From Mesorhizobium sp. NFR06 (GTDB lineage: Bacteria; Pseudomonadota; Alphaproteobacteria; Rhizobiales; Rhizobiaceae): 64,000 nucleotides of DNA. The notes beneath the pieces are model-generated. The model did not search any database and was not told where the DNA came from. It saw only the letters and a program-made list of their open reading frames with translations. Made by a program: the position numbers and the translations under genes. Below are positions 26,700 through 35,791 of the stretch, one piece after another (position 1 is the first letter of the stretch; the number at the start of each line of letters is the position of its first letter). The stretch spans positions 1 through 64,000 of the forward strand of contig NZ_FOVT01000005.1 of NCBI RefSeq assembly GCF_900115245.1, written 5' to 3'.

Positions 26700-27161
26700 T
26701 CAGCCCCTGCCGCGATAAGGCGCGACACCGGTGTCGGGCAGCCAGGCGTCCTTGGGCGGCGCGCCGGTCTGCCAGAAGACGTCGATGGGGATGCCGCCGC
26801 GCGGGAACCAGTAACCGCCGACGCGCAGCCACAGCGGCTTGGTCGCCTCCACGATGCGGCGGCCGATCATCACGGTGCACTCCTCATGGAAGGCGCCATG
26901 GTTGCGGAACGAGGTCATGAACAATTTCAGCGACTTCGATTCCACCAGCGTCTGGTCGGGGGCGTAGTCGATGACGATGTGGGCGAAGTCGGGCTGGCCG
27001 GTGACCGGGCAGAGCGAGGTGAATTCCGGGCAGGTGAAGCGCACGATCGCCGGCGGGCCGTCGCCGCGCTGGAACGGCACGGTCTCCAGGACCGCCTGTT
27101 CGGGGCTCTGTGGCGTCTCGACGTGCTTGCCGAGCTGGGTGAGGTTCTTGGCGTCGGTCAT
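26700..27161 (-). CDS. queF: NADPH-dependent 7-cyano-7-deazaguanine reductase
   Basis: A 153-residue unimodular QueF that reduces preQ0 to preQ1 in queuosine biosynthesis. The catalytic Cys lies in [15 protein letters not shown] and the conserved QueF motif is [23 protein letters not shown] 27161 matches the family length; the open frame continues far upstream but is antisense to the next gene. It stands alone, with no other que genes nearby. Confidence 0.95.
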   Translation of the reverse strand: MTDAKNLTQLGKHVETPQSPEQAVLETVPFQRGDGPPAIVRFTCPEFTSLCPVTGQPDFAHIVIDYAPDQTLVESKSLKLFMTSFRNHGAFHEECTVMIGRRIVEATKPLWLRVGGYWFPRGGIPIDVFWQTGAPPKDAWLPDTGVAPYRGRG

Positions 27162-27287
27162 GGGCGGCTCCTTGCTGCCGCCGAAAGGCTCCCGGGGCGG
27201 CAGACTCAAAACGAAGTTGGACATGCGCCACGACGAGCGCAGCGCGTTTGGGCACTCATTAGCACAATTTGAAACGGCAGGAAGACG

Positions 27288-29333
27288 ATGACCAGCAACG
27301 ACCCGCTTCTCCAACCCTATCAGCTCAAGCACCTGACGCTGAAGAACCGGGTGATGTCGACCAGCCATGAGCCGGCCTATTCCGAGGACGGCATGCCGAA
27401 GGAACGCTACCGGCTCTACCATGCCGAGAAGGCCAAGGGCGGCATGGCGCTGACCATGACGGCGGGCTCGGCGATCGTCTCGCGCGACAGCCCGGCGGCC
27501 TTCGGCAATCTGCATGTCTATGACGACAGGATCGTGCCGTGGCTCGCCGAGCTCGCCGACGCCTGCCACGAGCATGATTGCAAGGTGATGATCCAGATCA
27601 CCCATCTCGGCCGGCGCACCGGTTGGAACAAGGCCGACTGGCTGCCGGTGCTGTCGGCCTCGCCGGTGCGCGAGCCGGCGCACCGCGCCTTCCCCAAGAC
27701 CATCGAGGAGTGGGACATCGAGCGCATCGTCGCCGACTATGCTTCGGCTGCGCAGCGCTGCCAGGCAGCGGGCCTCGACGGCATCGAATTCGAATCCTAC
27801 GGGCATCTGATGGACGGCTTCTGGTCGCCTTTGACCAACCACCGCGACGACGAGTTCGGCGGTTCGCTCGACAACCGCCTGCGCTTCACCGACATGGTGC
27901 TGGACGCCGTGCGCGCCGCCGTCGGCGACAAGTTTGTCGTCGGCATACGCATGGTCGCCGATGAGGATATGGAGAAAGGCCTGTCGAAGCAGGAAGGCAT
28001 CGAGATCGCCAGGCGGCTCGCCAAGTCCGGCAAGGTCGATTTCCTCAACATCATCCGCGGCACGATCGAGACCGATGCGTCGCTGACCAAGGTCATCCCG
28101 GTGACCGGCATGCGTTCCTCGCCGCATCTCGATTTCGCCGGCGAGGTGAGGGCGGCAACCAAATTCCCGACCTTCCACGCGGCGCGTATTTCCGACGTCG
28201 CCACGGCGCGCCATGCGATCGCCACCGGCAAGCTCGACATGGTCGGCATGACGCGAGCCCATATCGCCGACCCGCATATCATCCTGAAGATTATGGAGGG
28301 CCGCGAGCACGAAATCCGGCCATGCGTCGGCGCCACCTATTGCCTGGACCGCATCTATGAAGGCGGCGAGGCGCTGTGCGTCCACAACGCGGCGACCGGC
28401 CGCGAGGCGACCATCCCGCATGTCATCCAGAAGAGTGACGGGCCGAGCAAGCGCGTGCTCGTTGTAGGCGCCGGGGCAGGCGGGTTGGAGGCCGCCCGCG
28501 TCGCGGCCGAACGCGGTCATCAGGTGACGGTTCTCGAAGCGTCGAGCCAGGCGGGCGGCCAAGTTCGGCTCGCCACGCAGAACCCGCGCCGCAAGGAACT
28601 GATCGGCATCATCGACTGGCGGCTCTCCGAACTCGACCGCCTCGGAGTCGAGATCCGCTACGACACGTGGGCCGAGAAGGACGACGTGCTGGCGCTGTCG
28701 CCGGATGTGGTGATCGTGGCGACGGGCGGCTTGCCGCAGAACCCGCCGCTGACGGCCGGCGACAATCTTGTCACCTCAAGCTGGGACATCATGGCCGGCA
28801 GCGTCAAGCCGGCCGAGAAAGTGCTTCTCTACGACGACAATGGTGGCCATCAGGGCATGGGTGCCGCCGAACTCATAGCCAACAGCGGCTCGAAGCTCGA
28901 GCTGGTCTCGCCCGAGCGCTTCTTTGCGCCGGAAATGGGCGGCCTGAACCACGTACCCTATATGCGCGCCTTCCACGAAAAGGGCGTCATCGTCACCATC
29001 AACACGAGGCTGCGTTCGGTGCGGCGCGACGGCAACCAGCTCGTCGCCGAGCTGGCGTCGGACTTTGCGGATGGTTGGCGCGGCGAGCGGCGCGTCGACC
29101 AGGTGGTGGTCGAGCACGGCACCGCGCCCCTCGACGACCTCTACCTTGCGCTGAAGCCGCTGTCGAAGAATGGCGGCGCGGTCGACTATGAGCGGCTGGT
29201 GAGCGGCGGCGACATCTTCCCGTCGCGCCATCCCGAAGGCGGCTTCGTGCTGTTGCGCATCGGCGACGCGGTCGCCTCGCGCAACATCCACGCCGCCATC
29301 TATGACGGCATCCGGTTCGGGATCAGGATCTGA
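27288..29333 (+). CDS. DgcA-like FMN/FAD oxidoreductase (N-demethylase type)
   Basis: A 681-residue two-part enzyme: an N-terminal old-yellow-enzyme-type TIM barrel (residues about 8-340, with [20 protein letters not shown] and [13 protein letters not shown]) and a C-terminal FAD/NAD(P) domain ([20 protein letters not shown]). The junction Cys pattern [17 protein letters not shown]...CVHN matches the subgroup of dimethylglycine, stachydrine and N-methylproline demethylases rather than dienoyl-CoA reductase. It lies 4 kb from the MttB-like methyltransferase and just before the SDR/HisD-like cluster. A role in demethylating a methylated amine is likely; the substrate is unknown. Confidence 0.8.
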   Translation: MTSNDPLLQPYQLKHLTLKNRVMSTSHEPAYSEDGMPKERYRLYHAEKAKGGMALTMTAGSAIVSRDSPAAFGNLHVYDDRIVPWLAELADACHEHDCKVMIQITHLGRRTGWNKADWLPVLSASPVREPAHRAFPKTIEEWDIERIVADYASAAQRCQAAGLDGIEFESYGHLMDGFWSPLTNHRDDEFGGSLDNRLRFTDMVLDAVRAAVGDKFVVGIRMVADEDMEKGLSKQEGIEIARRLAKSGKVDFLNIIRGTIETDASLTKVIPVTGMRSSPHLDFAGEVRAATKFPTFHAARISDVATARHAIATGKLDMVGMTRAHIADPHIILKIMEGREHEIRPCVGATYCLDRIYEGGEALCVHNAATGREATIPHVIQKSDGPSKRVLVVGAGAGGLEAARVAAERGHQVTVLEASSQAGGQVRLATQNPRRKELIGIIDWRLSELDRLGVEIRYDTWAEKDDVLALSPDVVIVATGGLPQNPPLTAGDNLVTSSWDIMAGSVKPAEKVLLYDDNGGHQGMGAAELIANSGSKLELVSPERFFAPEMGGLNHVPYMRAFHEKGVIVTINTRLRSVRRDGNQLVAELASDFADGWRGERRVDQVVVEHGTAPLDDLYLALKPLSKNGGAVDYERLVSGGDIFPSRHPEGGFVLLRIGDAVASRNIHAAIYDGIRFGIRI

Positions 29334-29452
29334 CCCACCGATCGCAGCGCGCGAAATCGCGACGGCAGGAAAGCGCCGGTTAGGATTGCGGTGTCGTCTC
29401 CGGGGTTGCACGCTCCCCGCGGTCAGCCCGTTTCGCTACGGCGCTCAAATCA

Positions 29453-29476
29453 TTTGTATATGCTTGTATGTATAAC
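29453..29476. promoter_or_regulatory. GntR-cluster operator-like site 1 (upstream of SDR)
   Basis: Contains GTATATGCTTGTATGTATAA, about 57 nt before the SDR start and overlapping a TATAAC -10-like hexamer (29471-29476). It matches sites at 30359-30383 (reverse orientation) and 33702-33725 almost base for base, so it is probably bound by the GntR regulator encoded within the cluster. Confidence 0.7.
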
Positions 29477-29532
29477 CAATGATCGGTAGTCTTGCCGGGG
29501 ATGACAGGCCGGCAAGGCCAAGGAGGATCGAC

Positions 29533-30306
29533 ATGCGCAATGCTTCCCTCTTTGACCTGTCGGGCAGGAAGGCGCTCGTCACCGGCGCGAGCCGCGGCAT
29601 TGGGCGCGGCATCGCCGAGGCGCTGAGCGCGGCCGGCGCCGCGGTCGCCGTCACGGCACGCAGCCTCGCCGCGCTCGGGGAGACGACGGCAGCGATCCGG
29701 GCCAACGGAGGGGTTGCGCATGCCGTTGCCCTGGACGTCACCGACGTCGCCCGCTGCCGCGCCGCGACCGCCGAGGCCGCCGGCCTGCTCGGCGGCCTCG
29801 ATATCCTGGTCAACAATGCCGGCATGGAAGAGGTCAGGCCTTCGCTCGACGTCGACGAAGCGCTGTGGGACCGGATCGTCGACACCAACCTTAAGGGTGC
29901 CTTCTTCTGCGCTCAGGCAGCCGCCCGCCACATGCGTGATGCCGGGCGGCCCGGCGCCATCATCAATCTGTGCTCGCTGACCTCCGAAGTCGGCATCCCC
30001 ACGGCCGTGCCCTACGGTTCGTCTAAGTCGGGCCTGCTCGGCATGACGCGGGCGCTGGCGGCGGAATGGGCCGGTCTGGGGATAAGGGTCAATGCCATCG
30101 CTCCCGGCTATTTCAGGACGGCGATGACCGAGGTGTTCTACGCCGACGAGGCGTGGCGGCAATCGATGCTTGCCAAGATTCCGCAACACCGTTTCGGCGA
30201 CCTTTCGGATCTGCACGGCATCGCGGTGTTCCTGGCCTCGGACGCCTCGGCCTACATCACCGGTCAGTCCTTTCCGGTGGACGGGGGCTTTCTTGCCTCG
30301 ATCTGA
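29533..30306 (+). CDS. Short-chain dehydrogenase/reductase of the GntR-linked cluster
   Basis: A 257-residue classical SDR. The cofactor motif is TGASRGIGRGIAEAL, with DILVNNAG, a Ser in LCSLTSEVG and the Tyr-x-x-x-Lys pair in VPYGSSKSGLLG; the end is the usual GQSFPVDGG. ATG 29533 follows AGGAGG. It acts on an alcohol/ketone substrate in the cytoplasm. An operator-like site lies 57 nt upstream. With the HisD-like and Zn alcohol dehydrogenases it may form a DHPS-type (HpsNOP-like) oxidation set; that is inference. Confidence 0.85.
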   Translation: MRNASLFDLSGRKALVTGASRGIGRGIAEALSAAGAAVAVTARSLAALGETTAAIRANGGVAHAVALDVTDVARCRAATAEAAGLLGGLDILVNNAGMEEVRPSLDVDEALWDRIVDTNLKGAFFCAQAAARHMRDAGRPGAIINLCSLTSEVGIPTAVPYGSSKSGLLGMTRALAAEWAGLGIRVNAIAPGYFRTAMTEVFYADEAWRQSMLAKIPQHRFGDLSDLHGIAVFLASDASAYITGQSFPVDGGFLASI

Positions 30307-30358
30307 CGCGGCTTGCGGTGGCCAGCCTGGTGGCAGGGCACAGAAAATGCTGGCGACA

Positions 30359-30383
30359 GTTATACATACATGTATATACTTTT
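30359..30383. promoter_or_regulatory. GntR-cluster operator-like site 2 and promoter of the HisD-like gene
   Basis: On the reverse strand it reads GTATATACATGTATGTATAA within the site, differing from site 1 at two positions. On the forward strand it covers TATACT (30375-30380), a good -10, with GCGACA (30353-30358) at a 16-bp spacing as -35. The position suggests repression by promoter occlusion, 89 nt before the HisD-like start. Confidence 0.7.
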
Positions 30384-30471
30384 AGGAACCAATGTGCGTG
30401 TGATCCTTGCCATGTGAAATCCCGGCATGTTCCGGAATTGTCTAACGTCGCCGCGTCTCTGAGGAGCAGCC

Positions 30472-31794
30472 ATGTCCGACATCACCTTCCACAACCTGTC
30501 ATCCGCCACCGCCGAACAGCGGGCGAACCTGCTGAAGCGCGCCGAAGCGGACCTGTCGGTCTTCGTCGAGAAGGTCCGCCCGATCATCGAGGCGGTCAGG
30601 ACCGAAGGTGATGCGGCCTTGCTCCGCTTCGTCAGGGACCTGGACAAGGCCGATGTGGCCGCTGGCAATCTGAAGGTCTCGGAAGCGGAGTTCGATGCGG
30701 CTTTCGACAAGATCGAGAAGGACGTCGTCGACAGCATCCGCTTCGGCATCGAGAACATCAGGCACTTCCATGAGGAGCAGCGCCCGGAGACGATGTGGCT
30801 CAAGGAGATCCGGCCAGGCGCCTATGCCGGCGACCGGTACACGCCGATCGCCTCCGTCGCGCTCTATGTGCCGCGCGGCAAGGGCGCCTTCCCGTCGGTG
30901 ACCATGATGACCTCGGTTCCGGCCGTTATCGCCGGCGTGCCGCAGATCGCCATCGTGACGCCGCCGACTTCGGACGGTTCCGTCGATGCCGCGACCCTCG
31001 TCGCCGCCCGCCTGGCCGGGGTCGAAACCGTCTACAAATGCGGCGGCGCGCATGCGATCGCGGCTGTCGCCTATGGCACCGAGACGGTGAGGCCCGCGCT
31101 CAAGATCGTCGGCCCGGGCAGCCCCTGGGTGGTTGCGGCAAAGAGCCTGCTGTCCTCGATCATCGATACCGGCCTTCCGGCCGGCCCGTCGGAAGCGATC
31201 ATCTTTGCCGACGACAGCGTCGACGGCGGCCTCGCCGCGCTCGACCTTCTGATCGAGGCCGAGCACGGCCCGGATTCTTCCGCCTATCTCGTGACGCACA
31301 GCCGCAAGGTCGCCGACGCCGCCCTGGCAGCACTGCCCGAGCACTGGTCCCGCATGAGCGAGCAGCGGGTCGAGTTTTCGCGCGCGGTGCTGACCGGCAA
31401 GCGCGGCGGCATCGCGCTGACCGCCTCGTTGGAGGACAGCTATCGCTTCATCAACGACTATGCGCCTGAGCATCTCGAGATCCTGTCGCGGGAACCGTTC
31501 GCGCATCTCGGCCACATCACTGAGGCGGCCGAAATCCTCATGGGTCCGCACACGCCGGTAACGCTCGCCAATTTCGTCCTCGGCCCCAATGCGGTGCTGC
31601 CGACCAGCCGCTGGGCGCGCACCTACGGGCCGCTTTCGGTGACGGATTTCCTCAAGCGCTCGTCGATCGGCTATGTGACCTCGGCCGCCTATCCGGAACT
31701 TGCCGGGCATGCCCGCAGGCTAGCCCGCTATGAAGGCTTCAGCTCGCACGAGAACGCGGTCTCGGAAATCCGCGACCGCTATCTCGGCGGCTGA
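30472..31794 (+). CDS. HisD-family dehydrogenase (HpsN-like), not histidine biosynthetic
   Basis: A 440-residue NAD-dependent enzyme of the histidinol dehydrogenase family. The catalytic Glu333-His334 pair is kept (NDYAPEHLEI), as are His265 (EAEHGPDS) and His426 (FSSHENAV). Two Zn-ligand positions differ from HisD: Glu262 replaces Gln and Asn367 replaces Asp (TLANFVLGPN), and Ala374 replaces the HisD histidine. No other his genes are nearby. Family members outside histidine synthesis include sulfopropanediol 3-dehydrogenase HpsN, which oxidises an alcohol to an acid in two steps. GAGGAG precedes the ATG. The substrate is not proven. Confidence 0.78.
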   Translation: MSDITFHNLSSATAEQRANLLKRAEADLSVFVEKVRPIIEAVRTEGDAALLRFVRDLDKADVAAGNLKVSEAEFDAAFDKIEKDVVDSIRFGIENIRHFHEEQRPETMWLKEIRPGAYAGDRYTPIASVALYVPRGKGAFPSVTMMTSVPAVIAGVPQIAIVTPPTSDGSVDAATLVAARLAGVETVYKCGGAHAIAAVAYGTETVRPALKIVGPGSPWVVAAKSLLSSIIDTGLPAGPSEAIIFADDSVDGGLAALDLLIEAEHGPDSSAYLVTHSRKVADAALAALPEHWSRMSEQRVEFSRAVLTGKRGGIALTASLEDSYRFINDYAPEHLEILSREPFAHLGHITEAAEILMGPHTPVTLANFVLGPNAVLPTSRWARTYGPLSVTDFLKRSSIGYVTSAAYPELAGHARRLARYEGFSSHENAVSEIRDRYLGG

Positions 31795-31807
31795 CAGATC
31801 TTTCGCG

Positions 31808-32830
31808 ATGAAGGCCGCCAGACTCCATGGACCCGGCGACCTGCGCGTCGAGGATATCGCCGCGCCAGGGGCCCCCGAGGCGGGCTGGGTGAAGCTGCGT
31901 GTCGATGCCGCCGGCATCTGTGGTTCCGACCTCCACAATTTCCGCACCGGCCAATGGATAAGCCGCGCGCCGTCGACGGCCGGCCACGAACTGACCGGCA
32001 CGGTGGTCGCGGTCGGCGAGGACGTCGACACCGTCGCCGTGGGCGACCGGGTCGTCGCCGATTCCCGTTTCTGGTGCGGAGAATGCGCGCAATGCCGCGC
32101 GGGCAGACGGCATCTGTGCGTCTCGCTGGGCTTCGTCGGCGAAATATGCGACGGCGGCTTTGCCGAAGAAACGGTGTTGCCGGCGCGTCTCCTGCATGTC
32201 ATCGACGCCGCGCTCGACGAAAGGGTGGCCGCGATGGCCGAGCCGCTCGCCGTCGCGCTGCACGCGGTGCGGCGCCTGCCGAAGACGGCGGATTGCGTGC
32301 TGGTCGTCGGCTGCGGCACCATCGGCGGCCTGGCGGCGCTGCTCTTATCGCGGACGTTCTCAGGCAAGGTGCTGATCGCCGATCGCAACAAGGCTCGCTG
32401 TGAGCGTGTAGCTCGGGTGACCGGCGCCACCATCGTCGATCTCGACCGCGACGCCATTGCCGCCGCGACCGCCGGAGCGCCTTTGCTTGCAGCCGTCGAG
32501 GCCACCGGCAGCATCGCTGCGCTCAACCAGTTGCTGGGTGTTCTGGGCTCCGGTGCCTCCGTGGCGCTGGTCGGCATTTTCCACGGTCGCCTCGATATCG
32601 ACCCCAACATGCTGGTCGAGCGCGAGATCGCGTTGCTGGGATGCCATGCCTTTGCCGATGAACTGCCCGACGCCATCGGCATGCTGGCGGATCTGTCCGG
32701 GCCGCTGATCAGCCTGATCGATCGCGAGATCGTCCTGGACGACGTTCCCATCGCCTATGAGCGCCTGCTGGCGGGGCAGGGCGACGGCTTGAAAACCATC
32801 ATCCGGGTGCGACAGCCCGCCGGCCCGTGA
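31808..32830 (+). CDS. Zinc-dependent alcohol dehydrogenase of the GntR-linked cluster
   Basis: A 340-residue medium-chain dehydrogenase. The catalytic zinc region is GICGSDLHNFR and GHELTGTVVAVGE; the structural zinc site is CGECAQCRAGRRHLC; the NAD-binding part has VVGCGTIGGLAALLL. ATG 31808 lies 13 nt after the HisD-like stop, so the two are probably one operon. It likely oxidises a polyol-type substrate, in line with the other two dehydrogenases of the cluster. Confidence 0.86.
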   Translation: MKAARLHGPGDLRVEDIAAPGAPEAGWVKLRVDAAGICGSDLHNFRTGQWISRAPSTAGHELTGTVVAVGEDVDTVAVGDRVVADSRFWCGECAQCRAGRRHLCVSLGFVGEICDGGFAEETVLPARLLHVIDAALDERVAAMAEPLAVALHAVRRLPKTADCVLVVGCGTIGGLAALLLSRTFSGKVLIADRNKARCERVARVTGATIVDLDRDAIAAATAGAPLLAAVEATGSIAALNQLLGVLGSGASVALVGIFHGRLDIDPNMLVEREIALLGCHAFADELPDAIGMLADLSGPLISLIDREIVLDDVPIAYERLLAGQGDGLKTIIRVRQPAGP

Positions 32831-32872
32831 TTGCCGATAGTGCCGATAGCTTGCCGGAAGGACTTGTGAAAC

Positions 32873-33604
32873 ATGAATACTTTGCCCGATACGGCCAGCC
32901 CTCTCTACGAGAAGGTCAAGGACTACATCCTGGCCAACATTGGAACTGGCAAATGGAGCAAGGACCGCAAGCTGCCGTCCGAGAATGAATTCGTGGCGGC
33001 GCTCGGCGTGTCGCGGATGACCGTTCACCGCGCCTTGCGGGAATTGACCTCGGCCGGCTTCCTGATCCGGCTGCAGGGCGTGGGGACATTCATCGCGCCG
33101 CCCAGACCGCAGTCGACGCTGATCGAGATCAACAACATCGCGGCCGAGATCGTCGCGCGCGGCAACAGGCATCGCTCCGAGGTCCTCGTCCTCGAAAGGA
33201 TCACGTCGACAAAGGAGCTCTCGCTGTCCTTCGAATTCGCCAAGCGCGCGGCGATCTATCATTCGGTGGTCGTCAACTTCGAGAACGACCTGCCCGTGCA
33301 ACTGGAAGAGCGCTTCGTCAATCCGAGCCTGATACCGGACTATGACAAGCAGGATTTCTCGAAGACGGCAACCTATGATTACCTGATGCAGAAGACGCCG
33401 GTGACCGAGGTCGAACACATCATTTCCGCTGTCCCGGCCCATGCCGAGACGGCGCGGCACCTCGCCATCGATATCGGCAGTTGCTGCCTTCTCCTGCATC
33501 GCCGGACATGGACGGGCGCGGTCGTCGCCACCATCAGCAAGCTGACCTATGTCGGCAGCCGCTACTCGCTCGGCAGCCGCTATTCTCCGTCCCGCAAGAC
33601 CTGA
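32873..33604 (+). CDS. GntR-family regulator, HutC subfamily, of the dehydrogenase/ABC cluster
   Basis: A 243-residue regulator with an N-terminal GntR winged helix (LYEKVKDYILANIGTGKWSK, then KLPSENEFVAALGVSRMTVH) and a C-terminal UTRA effector domain (residues about 90-235). It sits between the dehydrogenase genes and the ABC transporter genes. Three near-identical sites occur in front of the SDR, the HisD-like gene and the ABC genes; they resemble the TATGTATATACATA palindrome of the hut region, consistent with an HutC-type recognition sequence. Likely a substrate-released repressor. Confidence 0.88.
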   Translation: MNTLPDTASPLYEKVKDYILANIGTGKWSKDRKLPSENEFVAALGVSRMTVHRALRELTSAGFLIRLQGVGTFIAPPRPQSTLIEINNIAAEIVARGNRHRSEVLVLERITSTKELSLSFEFAKRAAIYHSVVVNFENDLPVQLEERFVNPSLIPDYDKQDFSKTATYDYLMQKTPVTEVEHIISAVPAHAETARHLAIDIGSCCLLLHRRTWTGAVVATISKLTYVGSRYSLGSRYSPSRKT

Positions 33605-33701
33605 AACGGTTGGAACTGTTCGGGCCTCTGGCGCCAGTCGTGAAAGAGCTCGGGATCAGCTTGTCCAAATGCCGCCAAGGCCCGGAAATCTGCCTCTCCA
33701 A

Positions 33702-33725
33702 CTTGTATATGCATGTATGTATTTT
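33702..33725. promoter_or_regulatory. GntR-cluster operator-like site 3 (upstream of ABC genes)
   Basis: Contains GTATATGCATGTATGTAT, in the same orientation as site 1, ending 4 nt before a consensus TTGACA (33730-33735). It lies about 160 nt upstream of the binding-protein gene. Confidence 0.7.
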
Positions 33726-33729
33726 AGCC

Positions 33730-33759
33730 TTGACATCCATTGCCGCCGACGTTGAATAT
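33730..33759 (+). promoter_or_regulatory. Sigma-70-type promoter of the NitT/TauT ABC operon
   Basis: A perfect -35 TTGACA (33730-33735) is followed after 18 bp by a weak -10 GAATAT (33754-33759). The adjacent operator-like site would overlap RNA polymerase contacts. A leader of over 100 nt would precede the first gene. Confidence 0.5.
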
Positions 33760-33886
33760 CATTTCACTTCCGTCGACGTGGCGGGTAAGACGCCGAGGCA
33801 CAGTGCCGCAAGAAGCAGAAGCCGCATTCTCACCAGACAGGAAGTTTGGTTCAAAAAAGCGGTCTGAATCATCAAGGGGAACAAAG

Positions 33887-34891
33887 ATGATGCGTAACCT
33901 CACAGGACAATTCCGTGCGCTCGTGGTGGCGGCCGCCGTCGGCTTCACCCCGCTGGCCCATGCCGCCGACGCGGCCATTCCCGCGACGCCTGAGGCGGGA
34001 TCGTTCAAGATCGGCATCGAGCCGTGGCTCGGCTACGGCCAGTGGCATGTTGCCGAGGCCAAGGGTCTGTTCAAGGCAAGCGGGCTGTCGGATGTCCAGA
34101 TCGTCAACTTCACCGAGGACAAGGACATCAACGCCGCCCTGGCGAGTGGCCAGCTCGACGCGGCCAACATCGCCACCCACACCGCGATGGGCATGGTTGC
34201 GGCCGGCCTTCCGGTCAAGATCGTGCTGCTGCTCGACGTCTCGATGACGGCCGACGCTATGATCGCCGGCAAGGACGTCAACTCGATCGCCGATCTCAAG
34301 GGCAAGCAGGTCGCCTTCGAGGAAGGCACGACCAGCGACATCCTGCTGAAATACGCGCTCGCCAAGAACGGCATGTCGATCGCCGACGTCCAGCCGGTGC
34401 CGATGCCGGCGGCGGATGCCGGCAGCGCACTGATCGCCGGCCGCGTCCCGGTCGCGGTCACCTATGAGCCGTATCTCACCACGGCCAGGGCACAGAACAA
34501 GGACGTCAAGCTTCTCTTCACCGCCGGCGAGGATCCCGGCCTGATCAGCGACGTGCTGGTGGTGCGCGACGAGGTCATCAAGTCGCGGCCCGGCCAGGTG
34601 CTCGCGATGATCAAGACCTGGGATGCCGCGCTCAAGGCCTACAATGCCGACACGCCCGGCGGCCGCGCCATCATCTCCAAGGCGGTCGGCTCGAGCGTCG
34701 AGGACCTCAACACCGCCTTCGACGGCGTGCGCTACTATTCGCTTGCCGAAAACAAGGACGCCCTCACCGGCGAGTTTTCCACCAAGACATTCGCCGACGT
34801 CGAGGCCGCCGCCAAGAATGCCGGCCTGCTTCAGGCCGACGTGACGCCGGAACAGATGATCGATCCGGCCTTCGTCAAGGCCGCGCAGTAG
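33887..34891 (+). CDS. NitT/TauT-family ABC substrate-binding protein
   Basis: A 334-residue periplasmic binding protein with a signal peptide (LVVAAAVGFTPLAHAADA). It has the NMT1/TauA-like fold pattern (FKIGIEPWLGYGQWHVAEAKG; INAALASGQLDAANIATHTA; ADLKGKQVAFEEGTTSDILL). AAGGGGA lies 6 nt before ATG 33887. It feeds the permease and ATPase immediately downstream. Relatives bind taurine, alkanesulfonates, nitrate or thiamine precursors; the ligand here is unknown, though a sulfonate would fit the dehydrogenases. Confidence 0.86.
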   Translation: MMRNLTGQFRALVVAAAVGFTPLAHAADAAIPATPEAGSFKIGIEPWLGYGQWHVAEAKGLFKASGLSDVQIVNFTEDKDINAALASGQLDAANIATHTAMGMVAAGLPVKIVLLLDVSMTADAMIAGKDVNSIADLKGKQVAFEEGTTSDILLKYALAKNGMSIADVQPVPMPAADAGSALIAGRVPVAVTYEPYLTTARAQNKDVKLLFTAGEDPGLISDVLVVRDEVIKSRPGQVLAMIKTWDAALKAYNADTPGGRAIISKAVGSSVEDLNTAFDGVRYYSLAENKDALTGEFSTKTFADVEAAAKNAGLLQADVTPEQMIDPAFVKAAQ

Positions 34892-34914
34892 GCCGGGCCG
34901 TGGCGGCCGCAGGG

Positions 34915-35778
34915 ATGTCCGACGAGCCTGCCGTCAAAGCGAGCCCGTCCGGTACGGCAACCGGACCGGCTGCCAGGCAGGCGATGCGCCGCCGCCGATC
35001 CTCCGGGATCGGCGCCCCCATCGCGCGCTCCCGCTTCCTGATGATCGCCGTGGCCGTCTTCGCCGGCCTCGGCCTCGCATGGTGGGCGGCGACGGGGCTC
35101 GAATTGGTCAAGCCGATCTTCCTGCCGTCGCCCGCCAGCGTGGCAACTCAGCTCGGCAAGCTCTGGACCGACGGCACGCTGCTCATCGATCTCAAGGCCT
35201 CGATATATCGTATTTCGGTCGGCTTTCTCATCGCGTCGGTGCTCGCCATTCCGATCGGCGTGCTGATCGGCAGCTTCCGGACCTGGGAGGCGGCCATCGA
35301 GCCGCTGGTCGATTTCATCCGCTACATGCCGGTGGTCGCCTTCGTGCCCCTCTCCATCCTGTGGGCAGGGACGAGCGACGCCCAGAAATTCCTGATCATC
35401 TTCATCGGCACTTTCTTCCAGCAGGTGCTGATGATCATGGACAACGTCAAGCGCGTGCCGGCGGACTTCGTCGGCCTCGGCAGGACGCTCGGCCTGCCGG
35501 ACCGCAAGATCCTGACGCGTATCGTGGTGCCCAGCGCCTTGCCGGGCATCTGGGATACGCTGCGCATCAGCCTGGGCTGGGCCTGGACCTGGCTCGTGCT
35601 GGCCGAGCTCGTCGCGGCGACGTCCGGGCTCGGCTATCGCATCACCGTCTCGCAGCGCTATTTCCAGACCAACACCATCATCGGCTACATCCTCCTGCTC
35701 GGCATGCTCGGCCTGATCACCGACCAGGTCATGAAGGCGCTGGGCAAGGTGCTGTTCCGCCAGGACAGCCGTTCATGA
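34915..35778 (+). CDS. NitT/TauT-family ABC permease
   Basis: A 287-residue inner-membrane protein with about six helices and the BPD_transp_1 EAA loop (ADFVGLGRTLGLPDRKILTR). The cytoplasmic N-terminus (about 40 residues) is basic and disordered. ATG 34915 is used; an in-frame GTG at 34900 would add five residues and neither has a strong Shine-Dalgarno, suggesting coupling to the upstream gene, 23 nt away. It forms the channel of the transporter. Confidence 0.87.
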   Translation: MSDEPAVKASPSGTATGPAARQAMRRRRSSGIGAPIARSRFLMIAVAVFAGLGLAWWAATGLELVKPIFLPSPASVATQLGKLWTDGTLLIDLKASIYRISVGFLIASVLAIPIGVLIGSFRTWEAAIEPLVDFIRYMPVVAFVPLSILWAGTSDAQKFLIIFIGTFFQQVLMIMDNVKRVPADFVGLGRTLGLPDRKILTRIVVPSALPGIWDTLRISLGWAWTWLVLAELVAATSGLGYRITVSQRYFQTNTIIGYILLLGMLGLITDQVMKALGKVLFRQDSRS

Positions 35779-35791
35779 TGAGGTAAGGCCG

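Noticed and set aside
27162..27287. preQ1 riboswitch before queF
   Set aside because: No convincing aptamer-like stem with an A-rich tail was found in this short leader.
27162..28562. Long upstream extension of queF
   Set aside because: QueF is complete from 27161; the extension is antisense to the flavin oxidoreductase and has no conserved motif.
30472..31794. Call as biosynthetic hisD
   Set aside because: Key ligand positions are changed and the context is catabolic with a transporter and GntR regulator.
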